From the NCBI GenBank assembly GCA_937915475.1, contig CALGIR010000075.1, forward strand, positions 1-13,488: DNA of 13,488 nt. Reading direction: 5' to 3'. How positions within the stretch are numbered: the first letter of the stretch is position 1; the number at the start of each line of letters is the position of its first letter. Positions 1-7,057 of this stretch are shown here, piece after piece. The notes under the pieces are model-generated. The model was not told the origin of the DNA and ran no database searches. It worked only from the letters and a program-made list of their open reading frames with translations. This DNA comes from an uncultured Bacteroidales bacterium (lineage in GTDB: Bacteria > Bacteroidota > Bacteroidia > Bacteroidales > Tenuifilaceae). Both the position numbers and the translations under genes were made by a program.

Positions 1-151
1 AACTTGCACCTCCCTGCGGTCGGTGCTGCAAACAGCAGATTTTTCTTAACGCCCGTTGTGCTTGTTTTTCGGTTCATCGGCCGATGCCAGTCGCAACACG
101 AATCGTTTTTCCAAAATGTATTATCTCTACTGGACAAAAGTGATTTAAGTT
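1..151. other. Non-coding left edge with small inverted repeats
   Basis: No supportable gene. It lies downstream of the CobO stop codon. A perfect 12-bp palindrome, CATCGGCCGATG, sits at 75-86. A short stem, TGCTG-CAAA-CAGCA at 24-37, is followed on the + strand by a T-rich run at 40-47. That is compatible with a weak terminator for a plus-strand gene beyond the left edge, but nothing in the window confirms such a gene. Positions 1-110 look richer in G and C than the coding DNA beside them. Either structure could help end the minus-strand operon, but neither has a convincing U-tract on that strand. Confidence 0.35.
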
Positions 152-682
152 TTAAAATTCAAAGCCCTTTCGAGCCTCTACTCCTTTGTTGTAGTAGTGT
201 TTTATCTCTTTCATTTCGGTTACTAAATCGGCAATCTCAATCAGCTCGGTAGGGGCATAGCGTCCTGTTAGCACTATTTCCATCGATTTAGGTTTTTCTT
301 TCAGTAACGATACTACGCTGCTAATTGGGAATAGTTTATAGTATAGCGCAATGCAAATTTCATCGAGTATTACAACGTTATACTCATTGCTTTTCACTAT
401 TGATGTAACCTCGTTTAGCCCATCAATGGCAACTTTTATGTCCTCGTCGGTTGGCTCGTGCTCTATAAAACAATCGCGCCCGTACTGCTTAATTGCTATC
501 TCATCAAATCGTTTCAACGATTCGAGTTCTGAGTAGTGCATTCCCTTAACAAACTGACCAATAAACACTCGTTTTCCTGCGCCAACTGCTCTAATTGCCA
601 AGCCTAGGGCTGCAGTGGTTTTCCCTTTTCCGTTTCCGGTATAAAGGTGGATGTATCCTTGATTTTTAGCTTCGTATTGCAT
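152..682 (-). CDS. cobO: Cob(I)alamin (corrinoid) adenosyltransferase, CobO/BtuR family
   Basis: Transfers the adenosyl group of ATP to the cobalt of reduced corrinoids, giving adenosylcobalamin in the cytoplasm. The 176-residue product has the family's P-loop early on (GNGKGKTT, residues 16-23), a Walker B-like stretch ending in LDE (about 106-108), the TGR motif at 139-141, and the C-terminal KH...G..AR.G.EF signature at 161-176. The length fits this compact family. The frame is open up to a TTG at 739, but that would overlap the preceding gene by 44 bp. The ATG at 682 starts directly before the conserved domain and leaves a 13-bp gap, so I chose it. It is last in a run with a DUF169 and a DUF4405 gene. 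No other corrinoid gene and no recognisable cobalamin riboswitch is visible, so it may serve salvage rather than full synthesis. The family call is firm; the operon's purpose is not. Confidence 0.9.
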   Translation of the reverse strand: MQYEAKNQGYIHLYTGNGKGKTTAALGLAIRAVGAGKRVFIGQFVKGMHYSELESLKRFDEIAIKQYGRDCFIEHEPTDEDIKVAIDGLNEVTSIVKSNEYNVVILDEICIALYYKLFPISSVVSLLKEKPKSMEIVLTGRYAPTELIEIADLVTEMKEIKHYYNKGVEARKGFEF

Positions 683-695
683 AGTATTAAGTTGT

Positions 696-1304
696 TTAGC
701 TGAAGAGCTGAATACATTTACTATACGGAAGGCCAACAACTACATGGTTGTCTTTTACTCCTCCGTATTTTCGCGATTCGGGACAGCCGAATGAGATGCT
801 CATATTGGCCGACTTAAATGTGCTTATGAACACATTACCACAAACCGACAGGTAAGAGAAAGGTTTCATAATAGGAAACTCATTAGTTTTAAGGGTGTAA
901 TCTCTCGATAGGTTCATTACCTCTTTAGGGTTGATGTAAAGTATATACAAATCGGGTTGAATCTCTTTTTCCAGCTGATCATCAATCCCCATAAGGATGT
1001 TGTGAATTGGAGTGTTCATTTTAGGAATTTCACTAAGTGCCCGCTTAGCGGTTTGTAGCGCTATTCCATTTTCTGTTGATAGATGTTGGGCCATTTCTTT
1101 ATCATCTAAAAGCAAACCCATGCTTCTTCTACCTCCCATGCAGATAAGGTTCTGTGGGTCGAATAGGAGAGGGGTTTTAAAGGCATCGTTAACTGCTTCG
1201 CAAAATCGTATGGGCTTAATGGGCGAGTATACAACCTCCTTATTGTAGTTTACCTTTAAACCCATGCACTTTGGACCAAACCTTTTTTTTAGCTCTGATA
1301 TCAT
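696..1304 (-). CDS. DUF169 family protein
   Basis: A 202-residue soluble protein that resembles the DUF169 family (COG2043), which has no established biochemical role. Family-type marks are an FCEAVNDAF segment (Cys35), a central LICMGGRRSMG segment (Cys55 and a glycine-rich turn), and a late SFGCPESRKYGG segment. The conserved cysteines are compatible with metal or cofactor binding, but that is inference. The ATG at 1304 overlaps the stop of the DUF4405 membrane protein by 4 bp (ATGA type), which points to translational coupling. The CobO start follows after 13 bp. DUF169 proteins are common in anaerobes and archaea. A link with redox or corrinoid chemistry is suggested only by the neighbours. 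Confidence 0.75.
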   Translation of the reverse strand: MISELKKRFGPKCMGLKVNYNKEVVYSPIKPIRFCEAVNDAFKTPLLFDPQNLICMGGRRSMGLLLDDKEMAQHLSTENGIALQTAKRALSEIPKMNTPIHNILMGIDDQLEKEIQPDLYILYINPKEVMNLSRDYTLKTNEFPIMKPFSYLSVCGNVFISTFKSANMSISFGCPESRKYGGVKDNHVVVGLPYSKCIQLFS

Positions 1305-2077
1305 TGAGGATTCTGTTTTTTATGGTTGGCTAAGGCTTTACTAACATCGGCCATGGTAAAGTTGTATCTTCTTCGCAAGTGTCCTAGCCTTTTAGAGGAT
1401 AAGTTCTGCGGAATATTAAGCTCATTGCACAGGTATGAACTTGGTACGTTGTACTTATTGGCCACATAATTCAAGGTGTAGGTACCCTGCACCTCATATT
1501 CCTCTGCAATAGTGCGGTTTTTTTGCTGTGGAATCTTTTCTTCTTTCTGTTTAGTTTCCTTGACTTGCTGTTCTTGCTGAGGAACTACCTCATGATTGGT
1601 GTCGGGGATTGGAGCTAATTCTTGTTCACCTACAAATGTGGAAGTTCTATTTATTCTGTTTCTGTAGTTGTGCTCGTGGTACACTTGTGTGGGTGTAATA
1701 AAAAATGCAAAAAAGAAGAACAGAATTCCCAATGCAATGATTATTGAGTTGAAGACAATCCTCCTTCTTTTATTTGGGATAAGCCTCCTGAGGAGACATA
1801 GCATCATATCCCAGTGAAAAATTATGTGAAGCACAAGGAAAAGAATAAATACAAGGCTAATGATAAGGTGAATAGTTCCCCATTGGTGCCTGTCTAATCC
1901 TAAGTATAGTAAGTTTGTATTTCCACCGTAGAGCAAGTTTCGATTTTCGCCAGATATCAGAACGTACTTAATGAGTAGTCCAACACCTGCCATTGCTGCT
2001 AAGAGTAGGAACAATATAATATCAATGCAAATGTTCAGTTTGGGCTTATCTTTTAATATTGATTTTTTTGTACTCAT
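1301..2077 (-). CDS. DUF4405-type membrane protein with four candidate heme-ligand histidines and a C-terminal helical domain
   Basis: A 258-residue inner-membrane protein. Predicted membrane segments lie at about 15-40, 68-90 and 109-129. His64, His70, His84 and His88 sit in or beside the second helix, the pattern expected of cytochrome b-like DUF4405 proteins that may hold heme. A Gln/Glu/Lys-rich linker (about 150-190) leads to a C-terminal domain (about 194-256) with a G.YTL..VA..Y.VP..YL pattern. From memory this type of domain follows DUF4405 segments in other anaerobes; its function is unknown. The gene starts 7 bp after the deformylase stop and overlaps the DUF169 start by 4 bp, so the three are probably cotranscribed. 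Electron transfer across or at the membrane is a reasonable guess, but no partner oxidoreductase is visible. Confidence 0.7.
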   Translation of the reverse strand: MSTKKSILKDKPKLNICIDIILFLLLAAMAGVGLLIKYVLISGENRNLLYGGNTNLLYLGLDRHQWGTIHLIISLVFILFLVLHIIFHWDMMLCLLRRLIPNKRRRIVFNSIIIALGILFFFFAFFITPTQVYHEHNYRNRINRTSTFVGEQELAPIPDTNHEVVPQQEQQVKETKQKEEKIPQQKNRTIAEEYEVQGTYTLNYVANKYNVPSSYLCNELNIPQNLSSKRLGHLRRRYNFTMADVSKALANHKKQNPQ

Positions 2078-2084
2078 GGTAGAT

Positions 2085-2609
2085 TTATTTTATGGTGGCT
2101 CGTGCAATTCTGTTAAGCTTGCCTTTCAGCATTTGGCGCCTAATAGGACTCAGCTTATCAATAAATAGAATTCCCTCGAGATGCTCATATTCGTGCTGAA
2201 AAATTCGGGCCTCAATACCCGATAGTTCTCTTTCAATTGGCTCCAGTTGCTCGTTATAGTACTTTACAACTATTTTATCGGGGCGTTCAACATCTTCAAA
2301 AATCCCAGGTATGCTCAAACAGCCCTCGTTAAACCAAGTCTCGTTCTTACTTACAAATAGGATTGTTGGATTAATAATTAGGTGCTTAAACTTATCTACA
2401 GTATCATCATCATTAGCTAAAGGGCCTGAGTCCATTATAAATATTCGTTTAAGCAATCCAATTTGGGGCGCAGCAAGGCCAATACCTCCCTCTTTTGCCA
2501 ACGTATCAAAAAGATTTGTTGACATACCCTCTATGTCCTCGTCGCTTTTAACTAGTGCAGAATGCTTACGAAGTACTTTCGCCCCATATTTTTCAACTTT
2601 TATGAGCAT
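2085..2609 (-). CDS. def: Peptide deformylase
   Basis: Removes the N-formyl group from the initiator methionine of new proteins at the ribosome. All three family motifs are intact in the 174-residue product: GIGLAAPQ (42-49), EGCLSIPG (95-102, metal ligand Cys97) and QHEYEHLEG (138-146, ligands His139 and His143 with catalytic Glu140). HEYEH replaces the more usual HEIDH or HEYDH, a conservative change. The length matches bacterial deformylases. The start at 2609 has only one plausible Met. It lies 72 bp after the radical SAM gene and 7 bp before the DUF4405 gene. An ordinary translation enzyme in this anaerobic redox neighbourhood is unusual; it may be a second copy, which only the full genome would show. 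Confidence 0.95.
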   Translation of the reverse strand: MLIKVEKYGAKVLRKHSALVKSDEDIEGMSTNLFDTLAKEGGIGLAAPQIGLLKRIFIMDSGPLANDDDTVDKFKHLIINPTILFVSKNETWFNEGCLSIPGIFEDVERPDKIVVKYYNEQLEPIERELSGIEARIFQHEYEHLEGILFIDKLSPIRRQMLKGKLNRIARATIK

Positions 2610-2681
2610 GGTCTATCGGTGTTTTCGGAGGTAAAACTTTTTCGTGTTAAAGGTGAGTTCTTCAATTTTTTTCTCCTCAAT

Positions 2682-3548
2682 TTATTTCTTCACCACATCA
2701 AAGGTTGCATTGTTCTTTTTAAGTAGCTCATTCAGGGTGTCCTCTCTAAGTGGATGAACAGCGCTGATGTTAAGTATATCATCAATTGCATTACCTGTAT
2801 ATCCTGTATTTGTGCCTTCGAAACCAAGGATAAGTTCAGTATTTAACCCTTTATTTATAAAGATTTGGTATGCTTGGTTTATAGCGTCTGATGTGGCAGC
2901 TTTTACCGTTTTAATGGCTGGAGGACGAGTGGGAATTGAGATGTAAACCCTTGATGGGTTTACCCTAAAGATAAAATCAGCGGTACGAACGTGGTCTTCT
3001 GGTGTGTCGTTCACATTGTGAACCAGCATTGTTTCTGATACCAATAAGCCCTTGTACTGTTTAGAGAACTGAATAATACTATTCAACACCCTTTCTAGGT
3101 CTAAACTTGGATGAGGTCTGTTTAGGCTTTTCCATATTTCCTCTTTGGTGGTATCTATTTTAATCGAAACCCAATCGGCTTCCATTAGGTCGTCTCTTAC
3201 CTTCTCGTCCCAAAGAAGCGAGGCATTAGTGATAACCGCAATAGGAATATTGAACGACTTTAGCAACCGAATTGTATTACCTATTTTAGCATCGAGGGTG
3301 GGTTCACCATTTGCAACAAAGGTTAGGTAATCAGGTTTACAGTTATCGTCGAGTTTCTTGAGCAGGGTTGCAACCTTTCTGTGTATTAGCAAAGGTTCGT
3401 ACAACTCTTCTCGTGTATCGCTATACCTTTGTTTTGTCCCAACCTGGCAGTATATGCACGAGTAAGTACATACTTTTTGCTTTGGAATATTGTTAATTCC
3501 AAGGCTCATTCCTAAACGGCGCGAGGGTATGGGACCAAAGGCTATCAT
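2682..3548 (-). CDS. Radical SAM protein (COG0731-like)
   Basis: A 288-residue radical SAM enzyme. The CxxxCxxC cluster motif is at Cys27, Cys31 and Cys34, preceded by the FGPIPSRRLG opening typical of this subgroup. The SAM-binding GEP motif is at 81-83 in ANGEPTLD. Strand-like segments ITNASLL (106-112) and VSIKID (127-132) follow as expected for the barrel. No extra C-terminal cysteine cluster is visible. The subgroup is distantly related to wyosine-type enzymes, but its substrate is not known to me, and it is too short and lacks the features needed to claim tRNA modification. Its ATG overlaps the stop of the upstream MinD-ferredoxin ATPase by 4 bp, so the two are translationally coupled. 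That context suggests a role in maturing a metal cofactor or a partner protein rather than general metabolism. Confidence 0.85.
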   Translation of the reverse strand: MIAFGPIPSRRLGMSLGINNIPKQKVCTYSCIYCQVGTKQRYSDTREELYEPLLIHRKVATLLKKLDDNCKPDYLTFVANGEPTLDAKIGNTIRLLKSFNIPIAVITNASLLWDEKVRDDLMEADWVSIKIDTTKEEIWKSLNRPHPSLDLERVLNSIIQFSKQYKGLLVSETMLVHNVNDTPEDHVRTADFIFRVNPSRVYISIPTRPPAIKTVKAATSDAINQAYQIFINKGLNTELILGFEGTNTGYTGNAIDDILNISAVHPLREDTLNELLKKNNATFDVVKK

Positions 3549-4414
3549 GCTTTAGGTATGCTTACTTTATTCCAAATCAATTTTAACTCTTTGCTTAATG
3601 GCGATTCGGGTGCCCATTCTAAAATGCTTTTGCAATTAACCATTGCATCAACAAATACTGGGTCAAAGGGCAGTCTGCCTGCAATTTCCACACCTAAATC
3701 GGCGCACCTTTTCTCAATCTGAGAAGACATATTGGTGTTTAGGTCAAATTTGTTGATTAGCACCCACGCCTTTAGGTCGAATTTGCTTACAAGTTCAAGG
3801 GTTCTTTCCAAATCGTGTAGTCCCGATTTAGTTGGCTCGGTTACAACCAAAACATTATCTACCCCTGTAATAGATGATATTGCTGCACAGCCAATACCCG
3901 GAGGGCCATCGATAATGATGTTTGTTAGACCATTACTTTTTGCAACAGCCTTGGCCTTGTCGCGAACCATATTGACTAATTTTCCTGAGTTTTCTTCGCC
4001 TGGAGCTAATCGTCCGTAAACCATTTTGCCATTGCGGAAGGTGCCCGAATACATGCGGCTTTTGTCGTTATCTATCATGGTTATTGCCTCGCAAGGGCAA
4101 ACCCTGTAGCAAAGTTGACAACCATCGCATGTGGTTTCTGATATCTCAATCCGACCATCAATAAGGTGGATGGCATCAAAACGGCAGTAATCCTTACATA
4201 TACCGCAATTTGTGCAAATTGCGTAATCAATTACGGCAGTTTGACCTGCAATGTATACTTGTTCCTCCTCGTGGGTTGGGTTAAAAATTATGTGTAGGTT
4301 AGCGGCATCTACATCGCAGTCGGCAAGTAATACGTTTTTTTCTAACGTTGCAAATGCTGCACTAATGCTGCTCTTCCCAGTCCCTCCTTTACCGCTAATT
4401 ATTGCTAATTCCAT
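3545..4414 (-). CDS. MinD/Mrp-type P-loop ATPase with inserted 2x[4Fe-4S] ferredoxin domain (second of pair)
   Basis: A 289-residue cytoplasmic ATPase of the MinD/ParA/Mrp superfamily. The deviant Walker A is GKGGTGKS at residues 8-15, followed by LLADCDVDAANL (29-40). A bacterial-type ferredoxin is inserted next, with clusters Cys67/70/73/77 and Cys96/99/102/106. The ATPase fold then resumes with an IIIDGPPGIG switch segment. Such proteins are known from anaerobes beside NifX-like proteins, including the ORP cluster of Desulfovibrio vulgaris. The clusters could transfer electrons or act as a scaffold during cofactor assembly; this is inference. The gene overlaps the preceding homologous ATPase by 20 bp and the radical SAM gene by 4 bp, which suggests fixed stoichiometry and a heterodimer. 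Confidence 0.9.
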   Translation of the reverse strand: MELAIISGKGGTGKSSISAAFATLEKNVLLADCDVDAANLHIIFNPTHEEEQVYIAGQTAVIDYAICTNCGICKDYCRFDAIHLIDGRIEISETTCDGCQLCYRVCPCEAITMIDNDKSRMYSGTFRNGKMVYGRLAPGEENSGKLVNMVRDKAKAVAKSNGLTNIIIDGPPGIGCAAISSITGVDNVLVVTEPTKSGLHDLERTLELVSKFDLKAWVLINKFDLNTNMSSQIEKRCADLGVEIAGRLPFDPVFVDAMVNCKSILEWAPESPLSKELKLIWNKVSIPKA

Positions 4415-5279
4415 ATTTTTGATTTATTTCTTTAAATATTTTTAGTAGTTGTTCTTGCAGTTCGGGTTTCGATTCTGCAATAATTTCACCCCTTGAATAG
4501 CTTGCTGCAATCTCTTTATCGAACGGAATCTCCAAAAGAAGAGAAATATCATTCTCTTTTAGATAGCTGTGTACCTTATCGTCCCCAAGCCCTGCGCGGT
4601 TTATAATTACGCCATAGGGTATGTTCATGGTTTTAAGCGTTTCAACCGATTGTTTCAAATCGCTTAAACCAAAGGGCGTGGGTTCTGTAATCAGTATTAC
4701 ATAATCAGCCTTAGCAGCGGTTTGTATAAAAGAGCATGAAGTACCTGGAGGCGAATCGAAAAGGATAATGTGGTTGTTTCCCGCTTCACTAATCCCTTTT
4801 TTTATTATCTCAACGGGCGAATACACGCCAACACGGGCTCTGGTTTCAATAATTTTTGTTTTATCGGTTATGCCAAAGGTGTTTACCTTGCCAAGCGAAA
4901 CATCCTTCTCGGTTATTGCTCCAAATTCGCAAGCATAGGTACATGCCCCGCAGCCGTGGCATAAATCTTCCATCACCTTAATTACTTTTGCAGGAGGAAT
5001 AATGAATATGGCTTGGTAGCTACAATATTCGTGGCATTTGCCGCAGAATGTACACTTCGATTCATCAATTTCTGGAACCCGTATGGTAACGTCGGTTACG
5101 TTTTGGAGATTTCCAGAAAAGAAGATGGTGTCATTTGGTTCCTCAGCATCACAATCCACAAGCGTTACCTCATGGTTATGCTTTTGAAGGGTATAGAAAA
5201 GGCTAGTTGATAATAGCGTTTTACCTGTCCCACCTTTACCGCTTGCTATGGCAATTTTTATTGGTTTAATATCAGTCAT
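4395..5279 (-). CDS. MinD/Mrp-type P-loop ATPase with inserted 2x[4Fe-4S] ferredoxin domain (first of pair)
   Basis: A 294-residue paralogue of the next gene with the same layout. The deviant Walker A GKGGTGKT is at 14-21, and LVDCDAEEPN at 40-49. Two CxxCxxCxxxC clusters are at Cys76/79/82/86 and Cys107/110/113/117. The late ATPase motif ILFDSPPGTS follows. The overall identity to its neighbour looks modest, so the duplication is old and the two probably play different parts. The start lies 8 bp inside the CGGC-domain gene and the end runs 20 bp into the second ATPase, so translation is coupled across all three. The paired arrangement matches DVU2103/DVU2104-type pairs of the Desulfovibrio orange protein cluster. 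The client metal or protein is not known. Confidence 0.9.
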   Translation of the reverse strand: MTDIKPIKIAIASGKGGTGKTLLSTSLFYTLQKHNHEVTLVDCDAEEPNDTIFFSGNLQNVTDVTIRVPEIDESKCTFCGKCHEYCSYQAIFIIPPAKVIKVMEDLCHGCGACTYACEFGAITEKDVSLGKVNTFGITDKTKIIETRARVGVYSPVEIIKKGISEAGNNHIILFDSPPGTSCSFIQTAAKADYVILITEPTPFGLSDLKQSVETLKTMNIPYGVIINRAGLGDDKVHSYLKENDISLLLEIPFDKEIAASYSRGEIIAESKPELQEQLLKIFKEINQKYGISNN

Positions 5280-5715
5280 ATTTTAATCTTGTGGCCTCAT
5301 CGGTAAGAGTATCCTTTATGGCCTCTTTAAAGAATGAGGAGTTCCATGTATTTAAGTTTGTATGAGTAGTAAAGTATTTCTGGGGAATTGGATGAGTTCC
5401 CAAAACCACCTTTAGGCCAAATTTCTCGGGAATAAATTCAGAAAAGTGTTTCAGACGGGGGCAAGGAGGGTAGCCAACAAGTAAACCGGTGGCAAGATGA
5501 ACGTGAGTTACTCCGTTCTTTTTCATCTCCTCGGGGGCGTATTCAATATTTCCACCAGGGCATCCTCCGCAGGTAGTGTAGCCGGCAAGTTCAACATCCA
5601 TCCCTTTATAAATGGCAAAGGCTCCCTCACGATTTTGAAGTGAACGCAAACATTTTCCGCCTGCACAGGTGTGATAGCGGTCGCAAATTATAATTCCAAT
5701 TTTAACTTTTCCCAT
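5272..5715 (-). CDS. CGGC domain-containing protein
   Basis: A 147-residue protein of the CGGC family (PF08821), named for the motif seen here at residues 49-52 (TTCGGCPGGN). Further cysteines at 11, 17, 22 and 85 are well placed to bind metal together with it: an IIICDRYHTCAGGKC-type opening and a YPPCPR segment. The family has been proposed to bind metal, but no reaction is established. The start codon at 5715 follows the DUF89 gene by 36 bp, and the end overlaps the first MinD-ferredoxin ATPase by 8 bp. Its position directly before the ATPase pair suggests a metal- or thiol-carrying partner in the same process. Function is inferred from context only. Confidence 0.8.
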   Translation of the reverse strand: MGKVKIGIIICDRYHTCAGGKCLRSLQNREGAFAIYKGMDVELAGYTTCGGCPGGNIEYAPEEMKKNGVTHVHLATGLLVGYPPCPRLKHFSEFIPEKFGLKVVLGTHPIPQKYFTTHTNLNTWNSSFFKEAIKDTLTDEATRLKYD

Positions 5716-5751
5716 GATTGCAGTTTAACTGTATTAAAAAATGTGTTCTAT

Positions 5752-6594
5752 CTAGCTGAAGTTATGCACAACAAAATCACCTTTTTTTACGCCAAGTATT
5801 TCGGCAATTAAATCGCACTTTACCATAAGCAGAAAGAATATCCGAGGGTCTTTCGTATCTAATAATCCCTCCAAATTTCCTTGTCCTTTGGATATAATCA
5901 AATCAGCCGAGTTGTATATCTTCAAAAACTCATCGCTGCAACGGCTTAAGATGGTCGATGGTGCATCGTAGCCATTGGAAATCACATTGGCTGAATAATG
6001 CATTCCTACCTGATTGGAGTCATCCATGGTTACATCGTTAAGCACTGGGGCACCTTTAACAGCATAGGTAATATTCCCATGCTGAATGGTTTCGATAAAT
6101 AGCTTGTCGAAGACAATCTCGCCAGCATTATCGCCTAGATATAGAACCTGTTTTGCCTTGAGCAGTCGTTGCTTAAGTTCTTTTGACTTATCAATTGCAA
6201 AATTGCTCTGTAGTACGCTATCTATGGTTTTGTGGATATCAAAACTTGTGCTGGCTCCGTAATCCATTATGTTACCAGCAATGGCTAATTTAAGTGCCAG
6301 GTTAAATGGATTATTAGATTCTATCACCTTTGGTTTCCACTCGTCGTATAGTTCCAAAGCAATCCTATTGCTATCCTCTTTTTCTTGGCTAAAAGGGTCT
6401 TCCATACCAATTAATCTACAAAACGTTCTATTGAGATTGCGCTGGATTTCTGGCGCAAAATTGGTGTAGTTGCCCTTAACTATATGGTTGAAGAAAGAGA
6501 GGAAGAATCCTTGGTGTCTTTCGCTTACGTTATATTTTTCGAAAAGGCGCTCGTAGGTCCTTAAAAAACATTTAATACACCTTTCATCAACCAT
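5752..6594 (-). CDS. ARMT1-like (DUF89) metal-dependent phosphatase, CxxC-bearing subfamily
   Basis: A 280-residue member of the DUF89/ARMT1-like family (PF01937). Characterised members are Mn/Co/Ni-dependent phosphatases proposed to remove damaged sugar-phosphate metabolites. Prokaryotic-type marks are the N-terminal Cys6-x-x-Cys9, the core GDNAGE (154-159), LNDVTMDD (185-192) and SKGQGN (235-240). These hold the Asp and Asn residues expected to bind metal. The frame extends back to a TTG at 6618, which would overlap the previous gene. The ATG at 6594 sits 11 bp after that gene and just before the CxxC motif, so I prefer it. Its place between a NifX-like gene and a CGGC gene hints that its substrate may relate to cofactor assembly or repair; that is inference. 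Confidence 0.85.
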   Translation of the reverse strand: MVDERCIKCFLRTYERLFEKYNVSERHQGFFLSFFNHIVKGNYTNFAPEIQRNLNRTFCRLIGMEDPFSQEKEDSNRIALELYDEWKPKVIESNNPFNLALKLAIAGNIMDYGASTSFDIHKTIDSVLQSNFAIDKSKELKQRLLKAKQVLYLGDNAGEIVFDKLFIETIQHGNITYAVKGAPVLNDVTMDDSNQVGMHYSANVISNGYDAPSTILSRCSDEFLKIYNSADLIISKGQGNLEGLLDTKDPRIFFLLMVKCDLIAEILGVKKGDFVVHNFS

Positions 6595-6605
6595 AATGCT
6601 ATTGC

Positions 6606-6974
6606 CTATTTGTTGCAACCATGACTGTGGTTCTCGTCGTGGTCACAGTAGTTTGCGCTTAACTCCAACTTGTCCTCAATGAAATTGGTTACCAATTCCT
6701 TTGGATTAATTAGTGGAGCACCAATAAAAACATTAATTTTTTGTTCATGGAATAGCTGAATAGCTTTTTGCCCCATTCCGCCTGCAATTACATCGGTAGC
6801 ACCAAGTTCAGCAACCCAGCGAGGGTAAACTCCGGGCACATGCTCCGGGGGAGTACGCTCTTGAATATCAGTAATTTCTCCATTAACTACTTTCACAATA
6901 GCAAAAGTCTCGCAATGTCCAAAGTGTGCGCAAAGGATTCCTCCTTGTAGCGGAATAGCAATTGTTTTATTCAT
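6606..6974 (-). CDS. NifX/ORP-like protein (dinitrogenase iron-molybdenum cofactor biosynthesis domain) with His/Cys-rich tail
   Basis: A 122-residue protein with the Nitro_FeMo-Co domain (PF02579), which is shared by NifX, the NafY core, the NifB tail and the Desulfovibrio orange protein. The opening KTIAIPLQGG, the segment CAHFGHCETF with its Cys and His, and the later DVIAGGMGQKAI turn fit the family. The last 15 residues form a Cys/His-rich tail (CDHDENHSHGCNK) that could bind a metal. The frame reaches an ATG at 7013, but that would place a strong hairpin (6994-7045) partly in the coding region and add 13 residues before the conserved start. The ATG at 6974 is therefore chosen. It is followed 11 bp later by the DUF89 gene. 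There are no nif genes nearby, so a nitrogenase role is unlikely. Confidence 0.85.
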   Translation of the reverse strand: MNKTIAIPLQGGILCAHFGHCETFAIVKVVNGEITDIQERTPPEHVPGVYPRWVAELGATDVIAGGMGQKAIQLFHEQKINVFIGAPLINPKELVTNFIEDKLELSANYCDHDENHSHGCNK

Positions 6975-6993
6975 ATATAATTTTTTGAGTAAA

Positions 6994-7045
6994 TCTTGTA
7001 AAGACGAGAGCATATAAAGTGTATGTGCTTTTCGCCTTTACAAGA
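6994..7045 (-). promoter_or_regulatory. Long inverted repeat in the leader of the NifX/ORP-like gene
   Basis: TCTTGTAAAG (6994-7003) is matched perfectly by CTTTACAAGA (7036-7045). In a minus-strand transcript the stem extends to about 13 bp with one U.G wobble. GCATATA and TATGTGC (7010-7016 and 7022-7028) can extend it further with a bulge and a wobble. No clear U-tract follows on either strand, so it is not a textbook terminator. It sits in the longest gap of the block, 83 bp, ending about 19 nt before the ATG. It may be an RNA-processing or stabilising hairpin or an operator. Confidence 0.5.
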
Positions 7046-7057
7046 AATGATTAATAA

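Noticed and set aside
1..65. Possible integron attC-like site (GTTGTGC at 55-61 in a structured region)
   Set aside because: No complete pair of core sites and no cassette or integrase can be seen; the match is too weak.
1..151. Cobalamin riboswitch near cobO
   Set aside because: The region is downstream of the gene, and no conserved B12-box pattern was recognised here or upstream of the DUF4405 or DUF4465 genes.
4..252. Plus-strand open frame of 82 codons, and other plus-strand frames such as 351-536, 1012-1248, 3732-4019, 10233-10439 and 11915-12172
   Set aside because: They lie opposite well-supported minus-strand genes or in non-coding DNA, and their products show no family features.
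683..739. TTG-initiated N-terminal extension of CobO
   Set aside because: It overlaps the DUF169 coding end; the ATG at 682 fits the family start and operon spacing.
4395..5279. Cell-division MinD
   Set aside because: The inserted ferredoxin clusters and lack of minC or minE place these ATPases in the MinD-ferredoxin group, although the Desulfovibrio ORP complex has been linked to septum placement.
6975..7013. 13-residue N-terminal extension of the second NifX-like protein from the ATG at 7013
   Set aside because: It precedes the conserved domain opening and overlaps one arm of the hairpin; the ATG at 6974 is better.
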